From Amycolatopsis kentuckyensis (lineage in GTDB: Bacteria > Actinomycetota > Actinomycetes > Mycobacteriales > Pseudonocardiaceae), in contig NZ_MUMI01000270.1 in assembly GCF_002155975.1 (NCBI RefSeq), forward strand, positions 1 through 33,487: 33,487 nt of DNA, written 5' to 3'. A model generated the notes under the pieces. It worked only from the letters and a program-made list of their open reading frames with translations. It ran no database searches and was not told the origin of the DNA. Shown here piece by piece: positions 7,878-17,811 of the stretch. The translations under genes and the position numbers were made by a program. Every line of letters starts with the position of its first letter. Position 1 is the stretch's first letter.

Positions 7878-8344
7878 CGGTCCACCTCCTGCCCCGACGC
7901 GTCGATCACGGCGCTGACGATGTTGTGGTACCCCGTGCAGCGGCAGAGGTTGCCCTCGAGCCCGGCCCGGACCTCGTCGCGGGTCGGCTTCGGGTGGTCG
8001 GCCAGCAACGACACCGACGCCATGATCATCCCCGGGGTGCAGAACCCGCACTGCAGGCCGTGCTGCTCCTGGAACGCCTTCTGCACCGGGTGCAGCGAGC
8101 CGTCCGAAGAGGACAGTCCTTCGACCGTCGTGACGGCGTGGCCGTCGGCCTGCGCGGCCAGCACCGTGCAGGACTTGACCGACTCGCCGTCGAGCAGCAC
8201 CGTGCAGGCGCCGCAGGACGTCGTGTCGCAGCCGACGTTCGTGGCGGTCAGGCCGGCGGTGTCGCGCAGGAAGTGCACCAGGAGCGTCCGGTCCGGCACC
8301 TCCTCGGTCAGCGACCGCCCGTTGACCTCGATCGAGACCTTCAC
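7874..8344 (-). CDS. Molybdenum hydroxylase [2Fe-2S] (small) subunit, CoxS-like
   Basis: 156 residues from GTG 8344 (MKVSIEVNG), overlapping the TGA of the large subunit gene. It carries both expected clusters: the N-terminal plant-type ferredoxin motif ([16 protein letters not shown] followed by a fourth Cys in SVKSC) and the C-terminal helical motif ([10 protein letters not shown] and CRCTGYHNI). All eight cluster cysteines are present. The length is the family norm. It transfers electrons from the molybdenum cofactor to FAD in the medium subunit. Overlaps on both ends point to tight translational coupling and equal stoichiometry. Confidence 0.95.
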   Translation of the reverse strand: MKVSIEVNGRSLTEEVPDRTLLVHFLRDTAGLTATNVGCDTTSCGACTVLLDGESVKSCTVLAAQADGHAVTTVEGLSSSDGSLHPVQKAFQEQHGLQCGFCTPGMIMASVSLLADHPKPTRDEVRAGLEGNLCRCTGYHNIVSAVIDASGQEVDR

Positions 8345-10605
8345 TCCGCGCTTCCCTTCCGAGCTTCTTCCAGTGCGGCCCAGACCCGGATCGGGGTCGT
8401 GGGCATGTCCAGGTGCTTGACACCCCGCGCGGCGAGCGCGTCGATCACGGCGTTGTGCACCGCCGGCGTCGAACCGATCGTGGCCGCTTCGCCGATCCCC
8501 TTGACGCCCAGCAGGTTCCGGTCGGTCGGGGTGGCCATGTCGACCAGCTCGAAGTCCGGCAGCTCGGCGGCGGTGACGAACGAGTAGTCCGCCAGGGTCG
8601 CGGTCGTCGGGTTGCCGTCGCCGTCGTAGGTCACGACCTCCATCAGGGCCTGCGCCGCACCCTGCCCGAGCCCGCCGTGGCGCTGGCCGCGGAAGGTGAG
8701 CGGGTTGACGATCGGGCCGGCGTCGTCGACGGCGATGATCCGGCGCAGCTCGACCTTGCCGGTCTCGGTGTCGACCTCGACGACGGCCAGGTGCGCGCCG
8801 AACGGGAACGTCGGCGCGCCGCCGCCGAACCAGACGTCGGCCGAAAGCTTGCCCTCGCCGGCCGTCTCGGCGACCTGCGCCCAGCTGAGCACGGTGCTCG
8901 ACGGCGCGCCGCGGACCTGCCAGACGCCGCGCTCGGCGTCCAGTTCGAGGTCGTCCGGCGCCGCCTCCAGCAGGTCGGCCGCCAGCTCGCGGGCCTGCGC
9001 GATCACCTCCTCGGCCGCCTGCCGGATCGCCGAGCCGCCCAGCTGCAGCGACCGGGAGCCGAACGTGCCGATCGCCTTGGGCACCTCGTCGGTGTCGCCG
9101 TGCCGGACGGTGATCTTGTCGAGGGGGACGCCGAGCTGGTCGGACAGCAGCATCGCCAGCGACGTGCCGAGCCCCTGCCCGTGCGGTGAACTGCCGGTCC
9201 ACGCGACGACCGAGCCGTCCGGGTGGATGTCGACGCGGCCGCTCTCGCCGCCGCCGTCGCCGCCGGTGATCTCGACGTAGGCCGCGATGCCCAGGCCCAG
9301 TTCGACCGGGTCACCCGCCGCCCGCCGCCGCTGCTGCTCGGCCCGCAGCTCCGCGTACCCGGCGGCGTCCAGGGCCTTGTCCAGCGCCGCCGCGTACTCG
9401 CCGGTGTCGTAGGATGCCCCGGTCGGCGACTGGTACGGGAACTCGTCCGGCCGGATGAAGTTGACCCGGCGGACTTCGGCCGGGTCCAGCCCGATTTCGG
9501 CGGCGAAGCGGTCCATCGCCCGTTCGACGGCCGCGGTGGCCTCCGGGCGGCCCGCGCCGCGGTAGGCCCCGATCGGCGTGGTGGTGGTGACGACCGCACG
9601 GCTGCGCGTCTCGACCTTGGGGAACCGGTAGACGCCGATGGCCATCAGCTCGGTCAGCGTCGGCAGCAGCAGCATCCGCGGGTACGCGCCGGCGTCCTGG
9701 ACGACGTCGAGGCGGTACGCCAGCACCGTGCCGTCGCGTTTCCCGCCGATGGTCACGGTGTTCCGCTGCGCGCGGCCGTGCGTCATGGCCGTGAGGTTCT
9801 CGCTGCGCGACTCGACCCAGCGCACGCCCCGCCCGAGCTGCTTCGCGGCCCAGCCGAGCACGGTCGCTTCGGGGTCCGCGCCGATCTTCGCGCCGAAGCC
9901 GCCGCCGACGTCCGGCGCGATCACCCGCACCGACTCTTCGCCGACGCCGAGGCTCCCGGCCAGCTGGCTGCGGGCTATCTGGGCGTTCTGCGTGGACAGC
10001 CAGGCCGTCAGCCGGCCGTCCTCGCCCCACACGCAGGACGCGCCGCGCACTTCGAGCGGTGCCGGCGCGACACGCTGGTTGAGGATGGTCTCGGTGACGA
10101 CGACTTCGCAGTCCTCGAAGATCGCGTCGTCGAATTCCGCGGCGCCCTTGGCCTGCACGATGTTGCTGCCGTGCTCGGGGAAGAGCAGCGTCTCCCCCGC
10201 CAGGGCCGCGTCGATCGACACGACGGCTTCCAGCGGCTCGTAGTCGACGTCGACCAGCTCGGCCGCGTCGGCCAGCTGGTAGCGCTCTTCGGTGACGACG
10301 AGCGCGACCGGTTCGCCGACGTAGCGCACCACCTCACCGGCCAGCCACGGTTCCGGCACCGGCCCCGACGGGTGCGGGGCGAGCCCGAGGTCCGCGGCGG
10401 TGAACACGCCGAGCACGCCCGGCGCCTCCTTCGCCGCGCTCACGTCGATGCCACCGATCCGCGCGTGCGCGATCGGACTTCGCACGAAGACCGCGTGCGC
10501 GGCCCCGGAAAGCGCTTCCGCCCGCAGATCGTCCACGTACGTGCCGCCCGCGGTGATCAGATCCCGGTCTTCCCGGCGGACCACCCTGGTCCCGACAATG
10601 CTCAT
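8341..10605 (-). CDS. Molybdenum hydroxylase large subunit, form II CoxL-like
   Basis: 754 residues. It has the aldehyde oxidase/xanthine dehydrogenase a/b hammerhead domain (residues ~15-130) and the molybdopterin-binding domain thereafter, with [10 protein letters not shown] near 231-240 and a C-terminal GIGEAA that supplies the catalytic Glu. The active-site loop is AYRGAGR at 347-353. True aerobic CO dehydrogenases (form I) carry AYXCSFR, so this is a form II enzyme, for which CO oxidation is doubtful and the substrate is probably another small carbonyl or heterocycle. No coxDEFG-type maturation genes are in the window. It sits 30 nt below a TauE/SafE permease gene and is probably co-transcribed with it. 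Confidence 0.93.
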   Translation of the reverse strand: MSIVGTRVVRREDRDLITAGGTYVDDLRAEALSGAAHAVFVRSPIAHARIGGIDVSAAKEAPGVLGVFTAADLGLAPHPSGPVPEPWLAGEVVRYVGEPVALVVTEERYQLADAAELVDVDYEPLEAVVSIDAALAGETLLFPEHGSNIVQAKGAAEFDDAIFEDCEVVVTETILNQRVAPAPLEVRGASCVWGEDGRLTAWLSTQNAQIARSQLAGSLGVGEESVRVIAPDVGGGFGAKIGADPEATVLGWAAKQLGRGVRWVESRSENLTAMTHGRAQRNTVTIGGKRDGTVLAYRLDVVQDAGAYPRMLLLPTLTELMAIGVYRFPKVETRSRAVVTTTTPIGAYRGAGRPEATAAVERAMDRFAAEIGLDPAEVRRVNFIRPDEFPYQSPTGASYDTGEYAAALDKALDAAGYAELRAEQQRRRAAGDPVELGLGIAAYVEITGGDGGGESGRVDIHPDGSVVAWTGSSPHGQGLGTSLAMLLSDQLGVPLDKITVRHGDTDEVPKAIGTFGSRSLQLGGSAIRQAAEEVIAQARELAADLLEAAPDDLELDAERGVWQVRGAPSSTVLSWAQVAETAGEGKLSADVWFGGGAPTFPFGAHLAVVEVDTETGKVELRRIIAVDDAGPIVNPLTFRGQRHGGLGQGAAQALMEVVTYDGDGNPTTATLADYSFVTAAELPDFELVDMATPTDRNLLGVKGIGEAATIGSTPAVHNAVIDALAARGVKHLDMPTTPIRVWAALEEARKGSAE

Positions 10606-10635
10606 CTGGTCTCCTGCTCGCCGATTCCCCGCCGA

Positions 10636-11391
10636 TCATGCCCTCAGGCCCAGGACGATCGCCAGGCCCAGTCCGCCGATTCCGATCCCGATGCGCAGCG
10701 GCGTGGCCGGCAACCGGCGCACGAGCGTGGATCCCAGCCAGGAGCCGCCGAGCGAGCCGAGGCAGACGGCGAGCGCGGCCGGCCAGACCACTTTGCCGGT
10801 GACCGAGAAGACGATCGCGGCGAGCAGGTTCGCCGAGCCGGTGATCAGGTTCTTCGCCGCGTTGGTCCGGGCGAGCGGCTGGCTCCAGACGGTGACCAGC
10901 AGCGCGAGCATGAGCACGCCGGCGGCGGCGCCGAAGTAGCCGCCGTAGATGCCGATCAGGAAGGCGAGCACGCCGGTCGCCGGGCTGAGGCCGTGGTGTT
11001 CGGCGCCTTCGGCCAGCCGGCGCAGCCGCGGCCCGGCCATCAGCACCAGCGACGCCCCGCCGATCAGCCACGGCACGATGACGGTGAACGCGGCGGACGG
11101 CGTCAGCAGCAGGATCAGGCCGCCGCACGCGCCGCCGACGGTGGTGATGGCGCACAGCGGCACGAGCCGGTGGCGCTGCCCGGCCAGTTCGGGGCGGGCG
11201 CCGGCCGCGGCGCCCACGGTCGTGCCGAGCATGGCGACGGTGTTGGTGACGTTGGCGGTCACCGGCGGCAACCCGGCGGCGAGCAGCGCGGGGTAGGACA
11301 CCAGGGACGCGAGCCCGGCGGTCGCCCCGGTCAGGCCGGCGCCGACGCCGGCCAGCACGAGCAGGAGCAGCACCCACGGGTCGTTGATCAC
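10636..11391 (-). CDS. TauE/SafE family membrane permease
   Basis: 251 residues from GTG 11391, almost entirely hydrophobic with about eight predicted membrane helices. The paired motifs of the family are present: near the N-terminus GVGAGLTGATAGLASLVSYPAL followed by NVTNTVA, and in the second half GIYGGYFGAAAGVLMLALL followed by TNAAKNL. Members export or import sulfite, sulfoacetate and other organic anions; specificity cannot be read from sequence. The 30-nt gap to the CoxL-like gene suggests an operon, so it may move the substrate or product of that enzyme. The ribosome site is weak (GGTGGG). Confidence 0.85.
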   Translation of the reverse strand: MINDPWVLLLLVLAGVGAGLTGATAGLASLVSYPALLAAGLPPVTANVTNTVAMLGTTVGAAAGARPELAGQRHRLVPLCAITTVGGACGGLILLLTPSAAFTVIVPWLIGGASLVLMAGPRLRRLAEGAEHHGLSPATGVLAFLIGIYGGYFGAAAGVLMLALLVTVWSQPLARTNAAKNLITGSANLLAAIVFSVTGKVVWPAALAVCLGSLGGSWLGSTLVRRLPATPLRIGIGIGGLGLAIVLGLRA

Positions 11392-11483
11392 GTTGTCATC
11401 CCACCACGCTGCCGTGGCTGTCGATCCGGGCCGCCGCCGTTCGTATGAGACGTGACACCGACCTCAAGCGGAAGGACCCCTCG

Positions 11484-12068
11484 ATGCGTTCCATCACCGT
11501 CACCATGAGCGTCACCCTCGACGGCGTCGTGCAGGGCCTCGGCCGTCCCGACGAGGACACCCGCGGCGGCTTCGCCCACGGCGGATGGGGCACCCGCTAC
11601 CAGGACGAGGTCATGGCCCGGGAGATGGGCGAGGGCATGAGCCGGCCCGGCGACATGCTGTTCGGCCGCCGCACCTGGCAGGACTTCACCACCGCCTGGA
11701 GCCGGCGCACCGACGGCAACCCGTTCACCACGCACCTGAACGCCGCCACCAAGTACGTCGCCTCGGCCACCCTCGAGGACGCCGACGCCTGGGAGAACTC
11801 GGTCCTGCTGCGGGGCGACGCCGTCGCCACCGTCACCGACCTGAAGGCGCGGCCCGGGCGGGACCTGTCGGTCATCGGCAGCGCCTCGCTGGTGCGGGAC
11901 CTGCACGCCGCCGGCCTGGTCGACCGGTACACGCTCCTGATCCACCCGCTGACGCTCGGCACCGGCGCCCGGCTCTTCGGCGACGGCCCGCTCACGGAGT
12001 TCGACCTCACCGGCTGTGTCCCGACGACCAAGGGGGTGCTGATCGCCCACTACGAGCGGCGGGTATAG
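11484..12068 (+). CDS. Dihydrofolate reductase-like (RibD C-terminal) protein
   Basis: 194 residues from ATG 11484, preceded by GGAAGGA; an in-frame ATG 13 codons upstream lacks a ribosome site. The frame starts MRSITVTMSVTLDGVVQG, typical of the stand-alone RibD-C/DHFR-like family in Actinobacteria. It continues with MLFGRRTWQDF, a TKYVASATL strand, LSVIGSASLVRDL (nucleotide-binding loop) and DRYTLLIHPLTLGTGARLF. Such proteins are NADPH-dependent reductases by fold, but their substrates are mostly unknown and they are usually neither folate nor riboflavin enzymes. It is alone between a divergent TauE gene and the discoidin-domain gene. Confidence 0.88.
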   Translation: MRSITVTMSVTLDGVVQGLGRPDEDTRGGFAHGGWGTRYQDEVMAREMGEGMSRPGDMLFGRRTWQDFTTAWSRRTDGNPFTTHLNAATKYVASATLEDADAWENSVLLRGDAVATVTDLKARPGRDLSVIGSASLVRDLHAAGLVDRYTLLIHPLTLGTGARLFGDGPLTEFDLTGCVPTTKGVLIAHYERRV

Positions 12069-12157
12069 GGCGTTATACGAACGGCTCCGGGTTGTCCGAA
12101 ACCGGACGGGATCCGGGGGCAGGCTTGCCGGGCGCGACGGCGGCGTCCCAGAATCCG

Positions 12158-12177
12158 CGCTGACAAGGTTGTCAGCG
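12158..12177 (+). promoter_or_regulatory. LacI-type operator palindrome
   Basis: Perfect 9-bp arms CGCTGACAA and TTGTCAGCG around GG, 14 bases upstream of the Tat-exported protein's ATG. The core resembles the TGACAA/TTGTCA operators of LacI-family repressors. A LacI gene follows the target gene. A partial match (TTGTCA, near 15259-15264) lies in front of that LacI gene. Confidence 0.7.
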
Positions 12178-12191
12178 AGCGGAGGCCGGGC

Positions 12192-15100
12192 ATGGGCGAG
12201 CTGGACCGGCGGCAGGCGCTCCGCCTGCTGGGCGCGGGCGGAGCGGCGGCCGCACTGGCTTCGGGACTGCTCCCCGGCCTCGCCCGGGCCGCAGGTGGCG
12301 TACCGCCCGATCCGGTCGCCGCGACCTACCTGCGCGTCCTGCTGCGGCACACGCGCTGGGCCGAGCAGCAGTTCGACCCGGTCGCCGGCACCTACCCGGC
12401 CCGGGACTTCACCTTCGCCGTCGTGCTCGGCAACGCCGTGCTGCTCACCCGTGGCGGCTACGACGCCACGATCGCCGGCGTCGACCGGGAGACCCTCCGC
12501 ACGCACACCCTCGCCACGATCCGGCGCTTCGCCGCGTCGAACCGGCTGGCCGGCGGGACCGAATGGGGCCGGAAGCTGTTCTTCGACACGACCTTCCAGT
12601 CGTACTTCGTGCTCGCCGCCCGTCTCTTGTGGACGGACCTGGACGACCCGACCAGACAGCACGTCGAGCGCATCACCGCCGGGCAGGCGGCCTACACGAC
12701 CGCGCTCGGCACCGGCGACGACCCGGACTCCGGCAGCTGGACACCCAACGGCCTGCGCGGCGGCCACGTCGGCGACACCAAGCTCGAAGAGATGGGCGTC
12801 TACGCCCAGTCCCTCGCGCCCGCGCTCGCGTGGGCACCCACCGACCCGCGGGCCGGCGAGTGGCGGGCCGCCTTCGGCGCCTGGAGCCGCAACGAAGCCG
12901 GCCTGCCCGCCGCCGACCTGGCCAACCCGCGGCTCGTCGACGGCCGTCCGATCAGCGCGAACACCGCCACGAACCTTTACGACACCTTCCTCGTCGAGAA
13001 CCACGGCTCGTTCGGCCCGCACTACCAGGAGGAGCTCTGGCGCACCTCCGGCCGCAACGCGATGCACTTCCTCGCCGCCGGCACGCCGCTGCCCGAGGTG
13101 CTCACCGCGCAGCCGAACGGCGAACTGCTCTGGCGCACGATGCTGCTGATGACCAGCGACGCCGGCGAGCCGCTGATGCCGATGGTCGCCGACCGCGAGC
13201 ACCTCTACGGCCGCGACGTCATCCCGCTGGCCTTCCGCGCCCAGGTGCTCGGCGACCGCCACGCCGCCCGCGCCGAGGCCGACCTCGCCGCCCGCCTCGA
13301 GCCCTACCAGGCCTACGCGCCCGCCGACCGGATCACGAAGTTCTCCGGCGAACCGAAGTACGAGCCGGAGGCCCGCGCCGAACTCGCCATCAGCTACCTG
13401 CTGCACGAGTGGCGCGCCGCGCACGGCGGCCCGGTCGTCCCGGTGAGCGAGCGCGAGTTCGGTGCCCACGCCGCCGGGGTCGCCGACTTCGGCCCGGGCC
13501 CGGGCCTGCTGGCCCACCGCTCCCCCGCTGCCTGGGCGGGCACGGTCAGCAAGCCCGGCTTCGTCAAGTTCGCCTGGCAGCCGCACCACGACGACTGGCT
13601 GTTCGTGCTCGGCGGCGCCAACCCGATGCTGCTGCCCGCCACGAACTTCGCGGTGCGGGAACGGTACGCCACGACCTGCACGAAGGTCCGCGACGGCTTC
13701 GACGGCACGGTCGGCGTCCTGCGCTTCGACAGCGGGTACGCCGCACTGGCCACCTTGCCCACCGGCGCCGCCGTCTACGCCAGCAGCGGCGTCGCCGCGG
13801 GCGAAGGCGTGCTGAACGTCCACAACCTCGCGATGCCCGGTGTGCCCGGCCTCGACGGCGACCGCAGCTACACCGCGGCCGAAGGGACCGTGACGGTGCC
13901 GGCGGCGGCCGCACCCACCGGCGCCCGGACCGACGAGCTGACCTTCGCCCCGGTCACCGCCCGGCACGTCCGCATGCTCGGCGTCGAGCCGGACCCCCAG
14001 TACGGCTACTCGCTCTGGGCGTTCGAGGTCCGCGATGGTGCCGGACCGGACCTCGCGCGAACCGGGACCGCGTCGGCTTCGTCGGCGGCGCCCGGCAGGG
14101 AGGCGAAGTACGCCATCGACGGCGACCCGGCGACGAGGTGGGCCGTGTCCACATCGGACCGGCCGCGGGCGGACAGCCGGCTCGCCGTCGACCTCGGCGC
14201 GCCGTCGGCCTTCGACCGCGTGCGGCTGAGCTGGGAGGCGGCCGCCGGGCGGAAGTACCGGATCGAAACCTCGCCCGACGGCCTGACCTGGACGCCGGTG
14301 GCGACCTACCCGGTCCCCGCCCTGCGCAGCACCGGCGGCCGGCTGGACGTCGACGGCCGCGCCGGGATCGTCGTCTCCGGGCCGAATCCGATCACGGTCG
14401 CCGGCGACCGCGTCACGCTCTCGGACGGCCCGGCCGCGCCGTGGCTCGCCGAGCTGTACCCCCAGCCGGTCGGCGCGCGGCCGTCCGGACGCGTCACCAC
14501 CGGCGCGCCCGCGGTGCAGGCGAGCGTCACCGACGGCTTCCTGGTGCTGCTCAACCTCTCCGGCACCGCGGTGCACGGCACGGCGGTCCTCCCGGGGCAA
14601 ACCCGGCTGTACCGCGGCGAGCAGATCCTCACCCGGACCGGCACGGAACTCTCCTACGCGCTGGCTCCGGCGGAAGGCCGCATCGAACCGCCCCGGTTCA
14701 CCGTGCGGGGTCCGGCCGGGCTGAAGGCGGTCGTCCGCGACGCGAGCCGGGTGGAGCTCACCGCGCCGGCCGGGGTGCTGCCCGTGCTCGTCACCGTGAC
14801 ACTGGACGGCGGTCGCGCACGGTCGGTGGTGCTGCCGCCGCGGCGGACCGTGCCGGTCGTGTTCGCCGGACTCCGGCCCTACCCGCTGGCCGACCGGGCC
14901 CTCGGCCGGATCACCTTCCCCGCCGACCCCCTGCCCCCGGGCATGTCCAGCCCGGCCGCGGCCGTCGACGACGATCCGGCGACGGCGTGGCGACCGGGCC
15001 CGGACGGCCGCATGGTCGTCGATCTCGGGGCGGTGGCGGAGGTTTCCGCGGTCGAACTGGCCTGGACTCGCGGGCCCGTGCCCGGCACGGCCGTCGAAAC

Positions 15101-15218
15101 CAGCCTCGACGGCGTCACGTACGCGACGACGCGCACCGGGCCGGCCCGGTACGTGGCGGTCCGGACGCGGTGGAAGCCCGGCGACGCGAGCCTCACGCGG
15201 TTGTCCGTCCGCACTTGA
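12192..15218 (+). CDS. Tat-exported protein with two discoidin (F5/8 type C-like) domains
   Basis: 1008 residues. The N-terminus MGELDRRQALRLLG followed by an Ala/Leu stretch ending ARA-A is a Tat signal of unknown cargo. Residues ~35-420 are helical, with many Trp/Tyr/His residues, and resemble an (alpha/alpha)-toroid as in polysaccharide lyases or hydrolases; I cannot name the family. A beta-rich section follows. F5/8 type C-like carbohydrate-binding domains lie near residues 620-720 (AIDGDPATRWAVSTS, RLAVDLGAPSAFDRVRLSWE) and at the C-terminus (AAVDDDPATAWRPG, MVVDLGAVAEVSAVELAW). With a LacI gene 82 bp downstream, a role in extracellular glycan breakdown is likely. Catalytic residues are not identified. 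Confidence 0.85.
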   Translation: MGELDRRQALRLLGAGGAAAALASGLLPGLARAAGGVPPDPVAATYLRVLLRHTRWAEQQFDPVAGTYPARDFTFAVVLGNAVLLTRGGYDATIAGVDRETLRTHTLATIRRFAASNRLAGGTEWGRKLFFDTTFQSYFVLAARLLWTDLDDPTRQHVERITAGQAAYTTALGTGDDPDSGSWTPNGLRGGHVGDTKLEEMGVYAQSLAPALAWAPTDPRAGEWRAAFGAWSRNEAGLPAADLANPRLVDGRPISANTATNLYDTFLVENHGSFGPHYQEELWRTSGRNAMHFLAAGTPLPEVLTAQPNGELLWRTMLLMTSDAGEPLMPMVADREHLYGRDVIPLAFRAQVLGDRHAARAEADLAARLEPYQAYAPADRITKFSGEPKYEPEARAELAISYLLHEWRAAHGGPVVPVSEREFGAHAAGVADFGPGPGLLAHRSPAAWAGTVSKPGFVKFAWQPHHDDWLFVLGGANPMLLPATNFAVRERYATTCTKVRDGFDGTVGVLRFDSGYAALATLPTGAAVYASSGVAAGEGVLNVHNLAMPGVPGLDGDRSYTAAEGTVTVPAAAAPTGARTDELTFAPVTARHVRMLGVEPDPQYGYSLWAFEVRDGAGPDLARTGTASASSAAPGREAKYAIDGDPATRWAVSTSDRPRADSRLAVDLGAPSAFDRVRLSWEAAAGRKYRIETSPDGLTWTPVATYPVPALRSTGGRLDVDGRAGIVVSGPNPITVAGDRVTLSDGPAAPWLAELYPQPVGARPSGRVTTGAPAVQASVTDGFLVLLNLSGTAVHGTAVLPGQTRLYRGEQILTRTGTELSYALAPAEGRIEPPRFTVRGPAGLKAVVRDASRVELTAPAGVLPVLVTVTLDGGRARSVVLPPRRTVPVVFAGLRPYPLADRALGRITFPADPLPPGMSSPAAAVDDDPATAWRPGPDGRMVVDLGAVAEVSAVELAWTRGPVPGTAVETSLDGVTYATTRTGPARYVAVRTRWKPGDASLTRLSVRT

Positions 15219-15300
15219 TCGATCTCGGACACCACGCGGCGGGCCCGCGGGCGAGTACCTTGTCACCACGGAGCTTTCCACCGCCCGATCGGGAGGACGG

Positions 15301-16302
15301 ATGCGCGTCACGATCGCCGAGGTCGCCCGCCGCGCGCAGGTGAGCAAGACGACCGTGTCGCGGGTGCTCAACAACAAGGCCGACGTGGACGCGGCGACCG
15401 CGATCCGGGTCCGCGAAGTGATCGCCGCGACCGGGTACATCCCCAGCGCCGGCGCCGTCGGGCTGGCCCGCGGGGTCACGCGCACGGTCGGGATGCTGGT
15501 GCCGGGGCTGACCTGGCCGTGGATGGGCGAGGTGCTGCAGGGCGTCGCCGACGTCGTGGAGTCGAAGGGCTACGGCCTGCTGCTGTCCACCGCCAACCGC
15601 GGCGCCGACTCCCTCGGCGAGTTCTCGCGCCAGGTGTCGGCGAAGGCGTTCGACGGCCTCCTGCTGGTGGAACCGCCGGACGCGGTGCGGCACCTGCGCG
15701 TGCTGCACGATTCCGGGCTGCCGGTGGTGGTGATCGACGACCGCGGCCGCCGTCCGGCGTTCCCGTCGGTGGGCACGGACAACCGGCAGGGCGGCGCGAC
15801 GGCGGCCCGCCACCTGCTCGACACCGGCCGGACCCGGCTCGCCACGGTCACCGGGCCCCGCGACTTCGGCTGCACCGCCGACCGCCTCAACGGCTTCAAC
15901 GAGGCTGTCCTCGACGCCGGCCTGACCCTCGACTCGCGCCTGATCATCGAAGGCGACTTCACGAGCGAAAGCGGCGAGGCGGCGATCCTCCAGCTGCTCG
16001 GGACGGGCCCGGAGTTCGACGCGGTCTTCGCGCACAACGACCTCACGGCGGCGGGCGTGCTGGCGGGGCTGCGCAAGTCGGGCCGCGCGGTGCCGGAGGA
16101 CGTCGCCGTGATCGGCTTCGACGACATCCCCCTGGCCGCGCACACCCAGCCGCCGCTGACCACGATCCGCCAGCCGCTGCGGCAGATGGGCGAGGCGGCG
16201 GCCGGGCTGCTGCTCGACCGGCTGGCCGGCGCGCCGTCCCCGGACGCCCCGCTGATCGTCCCGACGGCGCTGGTGGTCCGCGAGTCGACCCGGGTGCCGT
16301 AG
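15301..16302 (+). CDS. LacI-family transcriptional regulator
   Basis: 333 residues with the LacI helix-turn-helix at residues 3-25 (VTIAEVARRAQVSKTTVSRVLNN), the hinge, and the periplasmic-binding-protein-like effector domain to the end, including the usual FDAVFAHNDLTAAGVL and VIGFDDIPLAAHTQPPLTTIRQP blocks. A GGGAGGA site precedes the ATG. It follows the secreted discoidin-domain gene in the same direction, and a perfect LacI-type palindrome sits before that gene, so it probably represses it until a sugar derived from the target polymer is present. Autoregulation is possible through a half-site in its own promoter. The effector is unknown. Confidence 0.93.
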   Translation: MRVTIAEVARRAQVSKTTVSRVLNNKADVDAATAIRVREVIAATGYIPSAGAVGLARGVTRTVGMLVPGLTWPWMGEVLQGVADVVESKGYGLLLSTANRGADSLGEFSRQVSAKAFDGLLLVEPPDAVRHLRVLHDSGLPVVVIDDRGRRPAFPSVGTDNRQGGATAARHLLDTGRTRLATVTGPRDFGCTADRLNGFNEAVLDAGLTLDSRLIIEGDFTSESGEAAILQLLGTGPEFDAVFAHNDLTAAGVLAGLRKSGRAVPEDVAVIGFDDIPLAAHTQPPLTTIRQPLRQMGEAAAGLLLDRLAGAPSPDAPLIVPTALVVRESTRVP

Positions 16303-16320
16303 ACCGTCCATTGTGGCCGG

Positions 16321-17811
16321 TCAGCCACCGGTGGCGCGCTTCGCGGCCCGGCCGACGTCCGCCGGGTCACGCAGCACCGCGGCGACGTACGCGTCCGGAC
16401 GGACCAGCCAGGCTTCGCCCGGACGCGCGCCCAGCGCCCCGCCCGCCGGGATCGCCACCGAGCGAAACCCGGGAACCCGCACCCCCGGGGTCGTCAGCAC
16501 GAGGAACCCCTGCCGGGCCAGGTCGCGCAACCGTCCACTCGCGACGGTCACGTCCGGGAGCAGCACGCCCGGCCCCGGCGGCGGCAGCGCGCCCCGCGGC
16601 GGCCGTCCGGCGAACGGCCGCTCCGGATCGGGGGTGGTCAGCGGCGATTCGACGTACCAGAACGGTTCGGCCAGCCGGCCCGAATCGACCTGGGCGCAGG
16701 CGGCCGGGTCGTGCGCCGCCCGGGTGAGGACGTCGAGCCGGCGACGGCGCTGGCCGTCGTCCCGGGGGACCAGGAAATCCATCGTGGCCGTGGTGACGGC
16801 CGCGTTCTCCACCGCCGCCGCGTGCCGCTCGGTGTGGTAGCTCTCCAGCAGCTCCTCCCCCGCGTCGCCGCGCAGGACGGCGGCCAGCTTCCAGGCGGCG
16901 TTCTCCGCGTCGGCCACGCCGGAGTTGAGGCCGCGCGCCCCGAACGGCGCGACGAGGTGCGCGCAGTCCCCGGCCAGCAGCACCCGGCCGGCGCGCATCC
17001 GGTCGACGAGCCGCGTGTGGAAGCGGTACACCGAGCGCCAGACCACCTCGTACGGCCGGTCGCCGACGATCGCCCGGATCCGGTCGCCGAGGGCACCGCC
17101 CGTCTCTTCGGCCGCGAGGTCGTAGTCCTCGGGGACCTGCCAGTCGATGCGGAACTGCCCGCCCGGGCACGGGTGGATCAGCACCTGGCGGCCCGGGTTC
17201 CACGGCGGGTCGAAGAAGAACCGCCGTTCGGCCGCCCAGCCCGGCAGGTCGGCGCGGATGTCGCAGATCAGGAAGAGGTCCCGGAAGGAGACCCCGCCGA
17301 GGCGCTGCCCGAGGGCCCGGCGCACCGCGTCGCCGCGGGCCCCGGTGCAGGCGATCGCGTAGTCGGCCTCGATCCGGCGCGGCCCGTCGTCCGTCTCGCA
17401 CTCGAGCACGACGCAGCCCGGCTGGGCCAGGCCGGTGACGCGGTGGCCGCGGCGGACGTCGATCAGCGGCTGCCGGGCGATCAGCTCGTCCAGGACCTCT
17501 TCGACGCGGGCCTGGGACAGGTTCACGAACGGCGGGAGCGCGGAGCCCGCGTCCGGCAGCGTCAGCGAGAACAGCTCGCGGTCCCGGTGGAACGTCCGCG
17601 CCGTCGTCCAGGTGAGCCCTTCCTCGGCGAGGCGGCCCGCGCCGAGCGACGCCCAGACGTCCAAGGTGTCCCGCTGGTGGCAGATGGCCTTGGACCCCAC
17701 GGGGTCGCGCACCTGGTGCTCGTCGACGAGCACGACCGGCACGCCCCGGCGCGCGAGCAGCAGCGCGGCCGTCTGGCCGACCGGGCCGCTGCCGAGGACC
17801 GCGACCGTCAT
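16321..17811 (-). CDS. FAD-dependent aromatic-ring monooxygenase (PheA/TfdB family)
   Basis: 496 residues from ATG 17811, which overlaps the stop of the MBL gene (ATGA); an apparent 27-codon extension is a shadow of that gene. It has the N-terminal FAD motif GSGPVGQTAALLLARRG, an FAD/NAD-linker (CTGARGDAVR) and the second FAD motif GDCAHLVAPFGARGLNSGVADAENAAWKLA around residues 288-317, then a C-terminal thioredoxin-like region. This is the class A flavin hydroxylase pattern used for phenols, 3-(3-hydroxyphenyl)propionate and polyketides. Co-transcription with an MBL-fold hydrolase and a divergent MarR suggests aromatic catabolism. Substrate unknown. Confidence 0.9.
   Translation of the reverse strand: MTVAVLGSGPVGQTAALLLARRGVPVVLVDEHQVRDPVGSKAICHQRDTLDVWASLGAGRLAEEGLTWTTARTFHRDRELFSLTLPDAGSALPPFVNLSQARVEEVLDELIARQPLIDVRRGHRVTGLAQPGCVVLECETDDGPRRIEADYAIACTGARGDAVRRALGQRLGGVSFRDLFLICDIRADLPGWAAERRFFFDPPWNPGRQVLIHPCPGGQFRIDWQVPEDYDLAAEETGGALGDRIRAIVGDRPYEVVWRSVYRFHTRLVDRMRAGRVLLAGDCAHLVAPFGARGLNSGVADAENAAWKLAAVLRGDAGEELLESYHTERHAAAVENAAVTTATMDFLVPRDDGQRRRRLDVLTRAAHDPAACAQVDSGRLAEPFWYVESPLTTPDPERPFAGRPPRGALPPPGPGVLLPDVTVASGRLRDLARQGFLVLTTPGVRVPGFRSVAIPAGGALGARPGEAWLVRPDAYVAAVLRDPADVGRAAKRATGG

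Noticed and set aside
12563..15343. 926-codon second plus-strand frame over the discoidin-domain gene
   Set aside because: Arg/Pro-rich frame-shadow of the real gene, lacking hydrophobic core patterns.
11388..15485. 1365-codon minus-strand open frame
   Set aside because: It is antisense to the discoidin-domain gene. The composition is Arg/Gly/Val-rich and shows no family, while the plus-strand gene has a signal peptide and two domains.
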